A stretch of 64,000 nucleotides of DNA from Acanthosepion esculentum (taxonomy: Eukaryota; Mollusca; Cephalopoda; Sepiida; Sepiidae). Below are positions 25,071 through 36,184 of the stretch, piece by piece. The notes beneath the pieces are model-generated. The model had not been told where the DNA came from. It made no database searches and was given only the letters and a program-made list of their open reading frames with translations. A program made the translations under genes and the position numbers. The stretch spans positions 13,638,466 to 13,702,465 of the forward strand of contig OZ038498.1 in assembly GCA_964036315.1 (NCBI GenBank), in the 5' to 3' direction. Position 1 is the stretch's first letter. Every line of letters starts with the position of its first letter.

Positions 25071-26005
25071 AGTTGACTTTTTTCTCTTGCTGTCTTTATT
25101 ATTTATTTACCTGTTATTTTCTATTTTCTCATCTGTTACACTATTTCTCCACCTCCTCCTATTTTCTCGACCCTTATCTACCTCGCTCGATGTCTCTCTT
25201 CCAAGCAAGACTAGATAATCATCTAAACACACAGCTACACATACACCAATATATTACACATTTATCAGCTTAGTTTCTTAAGGCTGAAAAAAAGTGCTTG
25301 ACAGATAAAAAATTGAAAACAGAGATCTCCTTCCTTTCGCCATCATTTCATTCTTACTAATTCCACCTTCTTTCCTTCTTCCAAGAAGCTACACAACGAT
25401 TCTTACTATCACTGCCACTCCTGGACCAACAACCAACATTAAGATTTAAAAAAAAAAAAGGCATTCTCAAAGAACATTACCCAGTGCTTCCAATGCCTCC
25501 TTGCCTCTGTCTAACCCCGAAGTACGATTTAAGCTACTTCTCCTACCGACAACATTACCAGTCAGTCCAACGATTCTAATACTCACCCATCTCATTACAA
25601 TCCCACACAAAAATGCTTCACTTTTTGTATCTACATGAGTTCTTGCTTCAGCTCCATATATTTCCTTTCTCGAGAAACAGATTTTCCGCTTACAAAGTGT
25701 AAACTTTTTTACAGAATCATTGTTAGTGTTAATTTATCAGCTAGTCATACAAGTAGAAAATATAGTTCATGTAAATTCGAGCTTATTTATGGGCATCTAG
25801 ATTTTTTTCACACTTCAAATCACCTGTCGCTGCCCCATTCATACCTTATAAAATATACGAGAATATAACTACCTATTATGTACATGTATCTACTTACATT
25901 AATGTTTATTCGTGACTTTTAAAAAATGCGATGTCTTAGTCGTTTGCCTAAACTGCCCTAAAAAGGTATTTTCTTAACGACAATAGCTCTACTTTAGGTG
26001 TTTAA
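25069..26005. other. Unassigned sequence
   Basis: Pyrimidine-rich at the left. Short open frames only, no recognisable domain. Confidence 0.5.
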
Positions 26006-26007
26006 AT

Positions 26008-26116
26008 GTGTGATGATGGCTAACAAGTTAGTATGGTTGAGTGAGTTTGATCCTCACTGGGTGATCCCTACTTGTGAACTTGTATCAAAGTAAGCTATGC
26101 TTGGGAAATATCAATA
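26008..26116 (+). mobile_element. tRNA-derived SINE (old copy)
   Basis: Diverged relative of the SINEs at 40604 and 46375. It shows TGATGATGGCTAACAAGTTAG (A-box region), GAGTTTGATCCTCACTGGGTG (B-box region) and a tail AAGCTATGCTTGGGAAATAT, matching ..AAGCTACGCTTGGAAAATC of the others. Confidence 0.65.
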
Positions 26117-26359
26117 AAACCGGATCAAATATTGTAAGCCAAGACATTTCCACGAAGTCTTTAGTTTTCACTTAAATGTGTCGATATCATTTAAAAAGAT
26201 TTCTCCATTCTGTCTTTGCCGATGACTAATTTTGAGACATGACTAAAACTTTCTGTTTATTATTAAGGACTATCGGGAAGTAAAATATCAAATAAACAGC
26301 ATCACCAAATTTATTTAGTTATACTTATGTACCAAATTTATTTAGTTATACCTTATGTA

Positions 26360-26879
26360 CACCCTTGTGCAAATAAATTGAAACAAAACGAATAATTCCG
26401 TTTTTATTTACTGTTTTTTCCGTAGTTTCCAGTGTAACAGGACGCAGTGCACATATTATTACTTCGTCGTTCCTTGCAGATTGACAACTGATTCTCGATC
26501 GGATTTAAATCAGGAGAGTTTCCAGGCCAGTCTATAGTACTTTGATTTTCACACTGGTAACGCTTGCCAGTGTGTTTGTGCAGCGTTATAATTTTCGTAC
26601 GCTTCCATGGAGTAACGTCCATCGCAGACAATGGGCGTAGGACAACTAATCAACAGACCAGACAATAGTGTCTGGGCGTGATAAAAATCACGGATGACGC
26701 AATATTTTCAAGACCAAATAAATTTCATCATACAGCCCGAAAATAGATTCATATTACTGCACACCACTGCACTGCAAATGGACTAATCTGAGGTAAACTG
26801 TTATTCCAGTGGCGATAAAACTCTCCGTATGGTAGAAAGGAAACTAAAGCTTTTGTTTCAATTAATTTGCACACGGGTG
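26360..26879 (-). mobile_element. Tc1/mariner deletion derivative (520 bp)
   Basis: About 30-bp inverted ends, CACCCTTGTGCAAATAAATT left and, inverted, CACCCGTGTGCAAATTAATT right, each next to the TA target duplication (26358-26359, 26880-26881). The minus strand keeps a 75-codon transposase scrap including STIDWPGNSPDLNPIENQLS, which is the last catalytic motif (PDLNPIE). The first two catalytic positions are gone. A partial sister copy lies at 55985-56252. Confidence 0.85.
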
Positions 26880-26919
26880 TATATTATTTTTTCAAAGATA
26901 TTCTCGAGATTGAATCAAA

Positions 26920-26976
26920 AATTATTAAATATCTTCTTAATGGTCGTTTTGACCATTAAGAAGATATTTAATAATT
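26920..26976. repeat. Perfect 26-bp inverted repeat, 5-nt loop
   Basis: 26920-26945 and 26951-26976 are exact reverse complements around GTTTT. Arms include TATCTTCTTAATGGTC. No element boundary or terminator context is obvious. Confidence 0.95.
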
Positions 26977-26979
26977 TCC

Positions 26980-27340
26980 AGATATAAACTGTGGGACCCG
27001 CAACAAAAACTTTGCACATCTATATGATACGCTTAGTTCAGCTTTAAAAAATTAAAAAAATGACATGCCCTACATGGTTCGGCATTCCACAATGAACACA
27101 CCTTGTAAAACATAAGCACGGTCAATCAGGTTAAAAATTACGACTAGCTAAGTACATTATTAAACCTGTACGAGATTAAACAAAATATTTAGAAATCATA
27201 TTTTCCAGTCTCTCAACCAAATTTCACAGCGGTCCTGTTTGCTTACAGTTCGTCCTGCACGCGCAGTATGAATAGGAATCAAAACCAGTAGCATAATCTA
27301 TAACTGGCCCAACCAGCCAATGAAAAGGACATTCTGCGAA
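26980..27340. other. Unassigned sequence
   Basis: Nothing recognised. Confidence 0.5.
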
Positions 27341-27344
27341 CGAC

Positions 27345-27655
27345 CGTCATGTATATTATTTACATTATTCGGACTATTGTCCTCATCTTTGTCGCCATAT
27401 TTAAAACAACGTTTCGGCCGTTGTACGCTCCGGCCTTCTTCAGGTGGTTGGAATGTCGAACTGAACCCTTTATTTCGCTCACTGGGGTAGACTGTTCTAG
27501 TTCCACGTGCCATGTTTAATGGATGTCAGTTATCAGTTATCTCCTGTTAAATTCCCTCAGAAAGTTCTCCACTGCCTTAGCCGGGTATTGAACCCACACT
27601 CTTTGTGTCCTGTCACTGGATCTAACTAACGCCTTTATCCACTGTGCCTTGAGAA
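27345..27655 (-). mobile_element. Family Y copy 4 (single orientation)
   Basis: Minus-oriented: tail (TTATTTACATTATTCGGACT), a hammerhead-like motif with a perfect GGCCG/CGGCC stem near 27413-27452, body, then tRNA-like head (complement of B box GAGTTCAATACCC type near 27588, A box near 27640). It ends after the head; no plus-oriented second tail and no clear TSD were found. On the minus strand it follows the Penelope-like endonuclease remnant at 27790-28235 by about 135 bp. Confidence 0.75.
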
Positions 27656-27789
27656 CATCTGTGTGTGAATTTCTGGGTATTATAAACCTAATGTCTTCAG
27701 CAACCGTTTTTTACCAGTGTTCATATTGCAATTTTTGCTGTTATCAGTTCATCTTTTTACCAGAGCTCATATTGCATTTTTTTTTTGTT

Positions 27790-28235
27790 ATTATCGCTTT
27801 TTTCTAGCACTCCTTATTATTGGTTCCCATATTGTATTCATTTCTATGCTTGGTCGGCTCAGGAGATTTTTGTGGCCTAGCATATGTGCTGATTCCTTAA
27901 GTTTACGAATTTTCAAATGGTGTTCTTTGTCTATGATCTCAACCTGATCCCACAGAGGGCGGTGATCTCCATTCTCTCTCCATATGTGGTCAGCCACGAC
28001 TGATTTTTCTACTTCGCCTCGTGTTACAGCTTTCTGGTGTTCTTGAAGCCCTACCTTAAGGGGGAAGCCTGTCTCCCCTTTTTTTATTTCTTTCCGCAGC
28101 TGCACGGTATAGCGTACACACAGTCTTTAGTCATGGTCTCTTCTATGGGGGGGGGGTCTTACTCGGGAGAGATATCTGCGAAGTGTCGTCAAGCTTTTTG
28201 AAGGTTATCCTGGTGTTGTATGGACCGCAGATCCG
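27790..28235 (-). pseudogene. Penelope-like element GIY-YIG endonuclease, decayed
   Basis: On the minus strand: KDCVYAIPCSCGKK (the GIY half, near 28130-28090), then after a frameshift GETGFPLKVGLQEHQKAV, VEKSVVADHIWRENG, PLWDQVEIIDKEHHLKIRK and a conserved RPSIEMNTIWEPI end near 27810. Order and spacing match the C-terminal GIY-YIG domain of Penelope-like elements (GET..L..R..EH..A.......S..A.H......W....I). The RT domain is not seen upstream. A G-run at 28146-28155 lies in the frame. Confidence 0.8.
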
Positions 28236-28275
28236 TCATGTATGTCATTAGAATTCTGCAGTGTTTTGATATGTC

Positions 28276-28648
28276 CCCATATCATGGGCTGTCGGTCAGT
28301 GTGTCTTAGTGCTATTGTCCTCTGAAGATTAAAGCTGTCACAAATAACTTTCGAATCCGCTTCGGTTCACGTTATAAATAAAATATATTTTTATTTAAAA
28401 CAAAATCAACTTTTTTTATACTTATGCATCTTTGAATTCGTCTTCTCTTATTCTTTCTTTTACAAACATCGCAACAATGTTAAACTCCAACGAATAACCG
28501 AAACGAGAACCAACTCACGGCCCAAAGAGACGTTAAGATTTTCACAGTAATCACTAGCACTTTTGGCGGCGGCTACACGAAAGCCCAGACAATCTTCATC
28601 AGAGGACAATAACACTAAGACACACTGACCGATAGCCCATGATACTAA
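28276..28648. repeat. Inverted repeat, arms ~50 bp, beside the Penelope-like remnant
   Basis: 28276-28327 (GGTCAGTGTGTCTTAGTGCT and neighbours) is the near-perfect reverse complement of 28598-28648. A spacer of about 270 bp separates them. On the minus strand the right arm continues into CTCTGATGAAGATT; on the plus strand the left arm continues into CTCTGAAGATTAAAG. Inverted terminal sequence is common in Penelope-like copies. Confidence 0.75.
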
Positions 28649-29179
28649 TGACATATCTCATGTCGAGGGACCACAAGACAGAACAGCTGTGTACTCTGTC
28701 CCATATTCAACTTCCTGAATTTAACAGAAACCGTCCATGAAGTTGATTTCACCAACTTCAAGCTCCATTGCAAATGTGAAAGATAACTTCACAACAGATG
28801 ATCGCATACGTGATGGACGCGTTGCTGGCGGAAGGAGCGAATGCAGCGTACGATACTTTGAAAAATATCCCAGCCACCAACACACACACACGGTACATTG
28901 AAAGCAGCTCTTTTCTGAAGCGTACTGGAATTTCCCACAAAACCGAATACGAAACTTTTTACGAATGATAGGTCCAGTTTACAATTGTTGTAATATATGA
29001 AAAGGTTTCTGAGTACAAAATCTATGAACGACAACCTAATACCTCGTCTAATTATAGATAAACTACAAAATCAATAAAAAATTTTTTTTAACTCCACTGT
29101 TCAAAACCACAAACCTGAATAGAATAGCTGAAATTGCAGACGCCATCTACGAAGTACACTTCCATCATGAACATTTTAA
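28649..29179. other. Unassigned sequence
   Basis: Two overlapping minus-strand frames (60 and 81 codons) without a domain. No gene call. Confidence 0.45.
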
Positions 29180-29189
29180 CAAGGAAGGA

Positions 29190-30084
29190 TATCTGTCTAT
29201 ATCTCTGAAATGAGGTATTATGGTTACTTGCATTATTTACATTATTTGCACTGTTATCTTCATCTTCATTGCCATATTCACAACGTTTCGGCCTCTATAT
29301 CTCTAAGATGAGGTATCATGATTACTTGCATTATTTACATTATTCTAACTGTTATACTCATCTTCATTGCCATATTCATAACGTTTCGGCTTCTATATCT
29401 CTGAGATGAGGTATTATAGTTACTTGCATTATTTACATTATTCGGACTGTCATCCTCATCTTCATTGCCATATAACGTTTCGTCTTCTATATCTCTGAGA
29501 TGAGGTATTATAGTTACTTGCATTATTTACATTATTCAGACTGTTATCCTCATCTTCATTGCCATATTCATAACTTTTCGGCTTCTATATCTCTGAGATG
29601 AGGTATTATAGTTACTTGCATTATTTACATTATTCGGACTGTCATCCTCATCTTCATTGCCATATTCACAACTTTTCGGCCACTATATCTGAGATGAGGT
29701 ATTATGATTACTTGCATTATTTACATTATTCGGACTGTTATCCTCATTTTCATTGCCTTATTCACAAAATTCATATACACATGTCCTCAAGGACACATGG
29801 CATAGTGGATAATGACTTTGGTTAGATCTAGACCCAAAGTGTTGTGGCTTCAGTACCAAGCCTCAGCAATTTTGAACCAAAACTTGGAGAGTTGAGTTAA
29901 AGGGAAATAACTAAGACATGCGGAACTAGAACAATCTAATCCCCCCCCCACAACACCGGTGGACTAAATAAAGGGTTTGGTTCGAAATTCCAATCATCTG
30001 AAGAAGGCCGGAGCGTACAACGGCCGAAACGTTGTGAACATGGCAATGAAGATGAAGATAACAGTCCGAATAATGTAAATAACG
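29190..30084. mobile_element. Family Y copy 5, 10-bp TSD
   Basis: 895 bp between perfect duplications CAAGGAAGGA (29180-29189, 30085-30094). About six minus-oriented tail units (29190-29775) lead into a plus-oriented full SINE: tRNA-like head (GGCATAGTGGATAATGACTT near 29800, degenerate B-box region near 29855), body with AAAGGGAAATAACTAAGACA, a poly-C run at 29941, CTGAAGA at 29998-30004, stem GGCCG/CGGCC (30006-30010, 30021-30025), GAAA at 30026-30029, then one plus tail. Best single view of the family's architecture. Confidence 0.85.
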
Positions 30085-30094
30085 CAAGGAAGGA

Positions 30095-30590
30095 AATCTT
30101 CTAAAACAGAGAAGGTTGAGCAGATAGTTGCAAACTTGGCAATTGCAATGAACGAACTAGGCCAGGAAAGACGCTACTCATGATCAGACAACGGCAACAA
30201 TGGAAACTGCCACTACTAATACCGGTGCTTTGAGAAAAGATCCACCAAATGTACATCGACTGTAATTTCAACAGTAAAACGGTACAGAAAAAACAGCTGC
30301 ACCTAACAATACCCATAAATGCCGTTTAATTTTCATTAAAGATAAGATTTCTGGCCTTCAGTTATCAACGTATGGGCCACAAGGGAACAAAGCTTTCTCT
30401 CTAATAGTAGCGATCAACACCGGTATGTATACGTGCAATGAAGAATGGCTGACATACGGCATTGACCGAAAACATTCTATTGTATAAACCTTTCTACAAT
30501 CCAGGTAATAATGAAAATTTCAGTAGAGTTCCACCACGGAATATATGAGCGAGCGGCGCTATATTGAGTCTGATTTGCTACCTCTTCGTC
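30095..30590. other. Unassigned sequence
   Basis: No feature recognised. Confidence 0.5.
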
Positions 30591-30594
30591 ACCG

Positions 30595-30770
30595 AGGCTC
30601 GTTGGAGCAGTTGGTATGGCGTTTGCTTGATAACTCAACTGTCAGGGTTTCAATTCTCGGTAGTGGATGCGCACTGCTATGTCCCAAATATAGGAGAAAA
30701 GGCCATCCAGTGCTTTCTGCATTCTGTTGAGGTTTCTTCTGACTCAATGAATTACTTAATTATGATTATC
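30595..30770 (+). mobile_element. tRNA-derived SINE fragment
   Basis: TTGGAGCAGTTGGTATGGCG (A-box region, near 30602), TTTGCTTGATAACTCAACTG (anticodon-arm region) and CAGGGTTTCAATTCTCGGTA (B-box region) lie in tRNA order. A non-tRNA body follows. The 3' half of the acceptor stem is absent. This is a different family from the SINEs at 26008 and 40604. Confidence 0.6.
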
Positions 30771-30814
30771 AAATCCTCCTAACAATTTCTATTATATATA
30801 TATATATATCTTAA

Positions 30815-33800
30815 AGATCAAAGACACCGGAAGAAGAACTCCTGAGCAGGAAGTGCAAAAGAAGCTGTTAGCATATAACTTATGGTTACATGTATCAATT
30901 TCAAAAGTAAAATGATTAAACCTAGCTGCAAATCTAGTACTGTGCTTAAATTAAAGTCGACGTAACAAAGAAAGCTCATTATTACTATGAAATATATATT
31001 TATAGAAAGGACGCAGGGAAGCTTCATTACGACTGTTGGATAGTGACTGAAGGTTAGACGCCAGGTTGGGATCGATAACATTCCAGACTCTACTTTAGAT
31101 CTTGTCAATAATCCCTAGCGACATAGAAGAAGCACCAGACCAGATGTGACAGCAATATTTAATGCGAATGCTGGCCTTATAAATGTGTTAGAAAGATTGT
31201 CTAGAACGAGATAGTGAATCAGCTTTCCGAGTAGCAGACTAAGCAATTGATACAATATAATCAACCCACTTCATGGCAGTGGAAAACATTTACCCAAGAA
31301 GGCGAAATGAGTCACTCACCTGGGTATGACGATAAACTACATCCGACAGCAAGGCCTTTTATCAGAAGGTTTTGAGGAGCGTGGAACCACCTTTTAATTG
31401 CTGGTGTTACCTGGACCACCCTGACCCGGGCTGGTAGTAAATGTCACAGTCCCAACTATGAGCAAATAGTTAACCCCATAAAAAGGATCAAAACACTAAG
31501 AAAGTATAAAAATAGGTTTTAATGCCAGCAATACATTTTTGGAAGAAAAATATTACCAGCAATAAAAATCTTGTTGGCATTAAATAACACATTGCGGTTG
31601 ATATGCCGTAAAAGATGATAAACCAAAGCAACTATCCTAAAAATCTTGTCGGCATTAAATAACTCATTGCAGTTGATATGCCGTAAAACAAAATAAATCA
31701 AACCAATCTATCCTAAAAATCTTGCCGGCATTAAATAAAACATTGCGATTGATATGCCGTAAAACAAAATAAATCAAATTAATCTATCCTAAAAATCTTG
31801 TCGGCATTAAATAACACATTGCGGTTGATATGCCGTAAAACAAAATAAATCAAATTAATCTATCCTAAAAATCTTGTCGGCATTAAATAACACATTGCGG
31901 TTGATATGCCGTAAAAGATGATAAACCAAAGCAACTATCCTAAAAATCTTGTCGGCTTTAAATAACTCATTGCAGTTGATATGCCGTAAAACAAAATAAA
32001 TCAAACCAATCTATCCTAAAAATCTTGCCGGCATTAAATAAAAAATTGCGATTGATATGCCGTAAAACAAAATAAATCAAATTAATCTATCCTAAAAATC
32101 TTGTCGGCATTAAATAACACATTGCGGTTGATATGCCGTAAAAGATGATAAACCAAAGCAACTATCCTAAGAATCTTGTCGGCATTAAATAACTCATAGC
32201 AGTTGATATGCCGTAAAACATGATAAACCAACCCAATGTATCCTAAAAATCTTGTCGGCATTAAATAACTGATAGCGATTGATATGCCGTAAAACAAAAT
32301 GAACCAAACCAATCTATCCTAAAAATCTTGCAGGCATTAAATAAAACATTGCGATTGATATGCCGTAAAACAAAATAAATCAAATTAATCTATCCTAAAA
32401 ATCTCGTCGGCATTAAATAACTCAATGTGGTTGAAATGCTCTAAAGCACAAAAATTAAACTAATCTATCCTAAAAGTTTTGTCGGCATTAAATAACTCAT
32501 TGCGGTTGATATCCTGTAAAACATGATAAACGAAACCAATCTATCCTAAAAATCTTGTCAGCATTAAATAACTCATTGTGGTTGATATGCCGTAAAAGAA
32601 AATGAACCAAACCAATCTATCCTAAAAATCTTGTCGTCATTAAATAACTCATTGCGGTTGATATGCCGTAAAACAAAATAAATCAAACCAATCTATCCTA
32701 AAAATCTTGTCGGCATTATATAACTCATTGTGGTTGATATGCCGTAAAACAAAATGAACCAAACCAAACCAAATCGAAATGAGTCACTCACCTAAAAGTT
32801 AATATCAACCATACCGATGGAAGCCAACAAGTGACTATTAAAAGAGTGTAGATTCTTTTTGGTGACGTTAAAATAAAAATCGCCATTTCTTGCCACAGTT
32901 AAAAACAAATTGGTGGTCATTTTTTTAGATTATCTGTCAAACCGACGATTATTGAACTTTATCGAACTCATCATTAAGACAAGAGTAAATAGTTTTGTGA
33001 TCAGCATAGAATCCGGGTTGAGAAGAATGCCCGAATGCAAAAGCGCTTTCTAGATATCTTAAGCAACAGCAACATTTTTATCTAACGCTTAACAGACTTT
33101 TTCAGCAAACAACAATGAATATATCAACTGCTGAGCTCGAGAATCGAAATCTATATTGTTTAGCTGAGATATGGATCCAATTCGGAGTTGATTAGAGCGT
33201 TTAGTGCACTGCCAACAAGAGGTAGATGACGAATAGAAGGATCAGATTGATCGCTTGAGTTCATAAAGACTGAACTACAGAAGAGGATTTCCAACAAGCA
33301 GGAAAGTAAAAAACAACGAGGCATTTATTGTAGACTTTAGAGGGTACAGGAGTCATTTCAAGAGCATTTTTCTTTAGGCCTATTGCAGGGATACCATCAC
33401 GCTTTGTGCGAACGCAGATTAAAGATTAGTGCGGAAACCATGGACGGAGCTATATGCACATATCACGCAGTAGAGATTCACTTCTAAGTGGAAAGTCAGG
33501 CAAAGACAATCCAGATGGGTCAAGAGTAGAGTTGGAAGAGAATTTACAAGCAAAACATTTTCTTTTATCAGCAGAAGATAATAACATTTCAAACTGAATG
33601 AAAAGAGGAGGGATAAAGGACTTACCATTATTTAACACATTGTTACTCTGTCGCAGGAATTTAAGAGAACCGAACTTGTTAGATGCTATACGGTGCCTCA
33701 TTCTGTCAGCGAACAAAAACATAGTCTCTTGAAGGATATGTTTACAATTATTACGAGCGGGCACAAAGAGGCATCAGCTGAGATCAGATCTATTATATTG

Positions 33801-34075
33801 GTATGGTTGAAAAAAGTGACTCCTGCGGTCTATAGCGGTTTAACAGTCTGGAGTGAACGAAGAAGAAGAGTGTGATTTCACTTATATATTTCTGTGATGG
33901 CACAAGAGCATCAATGTTGGCTTTTAACGATATAAGAAAACTCAGTAGCACAATTTTCAATAGGAAGGTTAAAAATTTCACTCTAAGGGGCGTCGTAAAG
34001 AAAATCACGTAGTGAATCCCAATCGGCACACTGTTAACAGAAAGAAATCTTGCGATTAAGGTGTTCATATCTAAT
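30815..34075 (-). pseudogene. Jockey-like non-LTR retrotransposon ORF2, decayed, split by X copy 2
   Basis: Minus-strand remnant, read from 34075 down. End of the endonuclease region (ANIDALVPSQKYISEI near 33900), pre-RT linker (FADRMRHRIASNKF near 33700; SSNSTLDPSGLSLPDFPLRS near 33500), RT fingers (DGIPAIGLKKNALEM; FPACWKSSSVV near 33280), and palm with YADHKT where YADDT is expected (near 33010). After X copy 2, the thumb region has PAFALNIAVTSGLVLLL and the C-terminal block (DPNLASNLQSLSNSRNEASL near 31050). Many frameshifts and stops. The X insertion carries a 19-bp TSD, so the two halves were contiguous. An endonuclease scrap at 34340-34570 may belong to it. Confidence 0.78.
31322..32774 (+). 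mobile_element. Family X copy 2, 19-bp TSD, ~16 tail units
   Basis: 1453 bp between perfect 19-bp duplications CGAAATGAGTCACTCACCT (31303-31321, 32775-32793). The first ~245 bp is the family body. The rest is about 16 head-to-tail copies of a ~76-bp unit (GTCGGCATTAAATAAC..TTGCGGTTGATATGCCGTAA..AATCTATCCTAAAAATCTT). Several neighbouring units recur together with a period of about 305 bp (for example the GATGATAAACCAAAGCAACT variant near 31615 and 31918). It ends in an AACCAAACC-rich tail before the right TSD. It interrupts a Jockey-like ORF. Confidence 0.85.
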
Positions 34076-34078
34076 GAA

Positions 34079-34882
34079 ACAAACTTTATAGGATAGATAT
34101 TTTATAATTTTCACAGATCATAAACTATATTCTCTACAAACTACAATTACTTGTTATGAGAAATCCATCATTTCTACTTCATAGCCCAATTCTCCACTGA
34201 CATAAGACTATAATAAATAAATACTTAAATAAACACTTTAAAATATCATATTATTAAATCTATATTATAGAAAATTATTTAAAAAATCAGGAAAAAATAT
34301 TTAAAAATATTCCTGTTTCCTTAGTAAATGTTAATGTTAGCATTGGAAGATTTTCCCGGATTTAAATACTGAGGCCATGAATATGTATGGTAGAATCTTT
34401 TCGACAAAGAGGAAGATAGCCAGGAACAGTGAACTCGTTGGTAGCAATAGTAGAATTTAAATTAGTTTCGCAAAGTACAAAAATATGTGGAGAAAGTTTA
34501 AAGAGAAAAAAGATTCTACACTACAGAAATTGGTAACGTATTCTACAAATATTGGAGAAATAATGGTTGAGTGGTGGTAGGTGATCCTTTTGTTTACTCT
34601 TATTTCTTAATAATAATGCAATACTCTCTGTAGCAATGGATCCATTAGAAAGGGTGTCATGATAAAAGAGCTCCTATGTTATTTCCCTCAATGAAATTAT
34701 TTCCAGTTTACAGAGCTATAGCACTTTTGTTAGAGAACTACTGGCAATGTCTGCAACAAGCAAACTTTATAGGTTAAATATTTTATAATCTTCACAGATC
34801 ATAAACTATATTCTCTACAAACTACAATTACTCGTTATGAGAAAGCCATCATTTCTACTTCATAGCCCAATTCTCCACTGAC
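34079..34882 (+). repeat. Direct repeat ~125 bp (34079-34203 and 34757-34882)
   Basis: The two stretches share CAAACTTTATAGG, then TATTTTATAAT.TTCACAG and ACTTCATAGCCCAATTCTCC with only a few differences. The right copy is part of the Gypsy RNase H region (TDHK); the left copy is an isolated duplicate inside Jockey-derived DNA. Confidence 0.85.
34340..34570 (-). pseudogene. Jockey-like endonuclease fragment
   Basis: On the minus strand: LCETN near 34480, then TNEFTVPGYLPLCRKDST and HIHGLS..IRENLP, the strand order of an apurinic-type (exonuclease III-like) endonuclease domain of Jockey/CR1 elements. It is separated from the remnant at 30815-34075 by a 125-bp Gypsy-derived repeat (34079-34203). 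Confidence 0.55.
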
Positions 34883-36180
34883 TACAATTTCCGTTGCTTT
34901 GTCGTGAACCATACTGAACACACTTTTCTTGATAAGCTATCACAAATTGATTATCAATATTTGGCCCAAGAACAAGAGAAAGACCCATCACTTCTGAAAA
35001 TACAATCGAAAACTTCACTAAATTTACCCAAAACGCCCAGTACCTCTGACATGTCACTTCCACATCAAAGCTTCCATAAAAAATGAACACTTTCATAACA
35101 TGCCTCGCCCTGGTAAAATGACCACATTGGAATTAATAAGTTACCGTTCTGTCTGACCCAGTATAAACAGAGATGTACGTTTTTGTATAGAAATTGGACT
35201 ATAATATCAAAGAAACACGATAAATGGACATACGGTATCACCTCGGGGAAAATTCAGCAAACCAGTTTCGCACAGTGTTTCACACACATACACATCAGCC
35301 TTTTTCGATCACGACACCATCAAATGAATATATCTTCACACTAACGATTAACGACTGATTTATAAAATGGCTAGTGGCGTTTTCCTTCAGCAAAAGTACA
35401 AATGAAAATCTACAATAATATCTACTTTCTATATCCAGAGATCACAACAGAGAGAAATTCACAGTTCCAATCCACATGACCACATTGCAATTAATTTTAC
35501 CGTTCTCTCTGACCCAGTATAAACAGAGACGTACGTTTTTTTTGTATAGAAAGCGGACTGTAATATCAAAGAAACGCATTAGACGGACATACGGTATCAC
35601 CTCGGGAAAAATTCAGCAGAAAGAAACTGATACAGCTGTTAGGTATTAAACACCTACAAACAGCATAACACTCATGAGCAAACGATGTAGTAGAACGTTT
35701 CCATAGACAGCTAAAGACATTGCTAGCTGTCTACTCTAACTCAGCAGAATGGAGCAAGAATCTAACCCTCTTTTAGCTTCACTATCCATCGTTAACGAGG
35801 AATTCTTCTTTCACACACCTGGCATACGAACTACAATTCTTTGCAAAACTTAAAGTCGACAATGATCATTTTATCTCTTACATCTACCAGAAAAGCTGAC
35901 AAAGAAACCTACATACCCACTGATTTCTTTTCAAACAAATTCATTTTTATCCGAAAAGGCACGACAAGAAACCTTTTCAACCAATATACGACGGCTCGTT
36001 CTGTAAATTCAGTACAGCAGAATTGAGTGAAATGGTCGTACAGACACATTAGTGACTGGCAGGGTAAAAACAGCTGATATCGACTCTTCAATACAATTTA
36101 CAACACCTGTAACTGACGCTACGAATCAATCTAATAGCACTGTTACTATAGATTCTGCGAAACAGACGGAAGTGTTCTGA
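34710..36180 (+). pseudogene. Ty3/Gypsy pol fragment: RNase H end to integrase C-terminus, decayed
   Basis: Plus-strand frames, broken many times, keep the order of a Gypsy-type LTR retrotransposon pol. RNase H motif IFTDHKL near 34790, the linker EHTFLDKLSQIDYQYLAQEQ (34919 on), integrase core near 35330-35370 (DRFIKWLVAF), host-range/target region (LLGIKH-like near 35635, WSKNL-like near 35755) and a C-terminal TDFFSNKFIFIRKGTTR near 35915. A ~145-bp internal direct repeat is present (35116-35262 and 35477-35626, both with TATAAACAGAGA.GTACGTTT). No LTRs are attached. Dead fragment. Confidence 0.7.
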
Positions 36181-36184
36181 TGAG

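Noticed and set aside
28590..28650. Hammerhead on the minus strand at CTCTGATGAAGATT
   Set aside because: CTGATGA is present, but no stem II followed by GAAA is found within reach.
31322..32774. X copy 2 as a Helitron or simple satellite
   Set aside because: A 19-bp TSD and a body shared with three other loci show an integrated retroposed element; Helitrons make no TSD.
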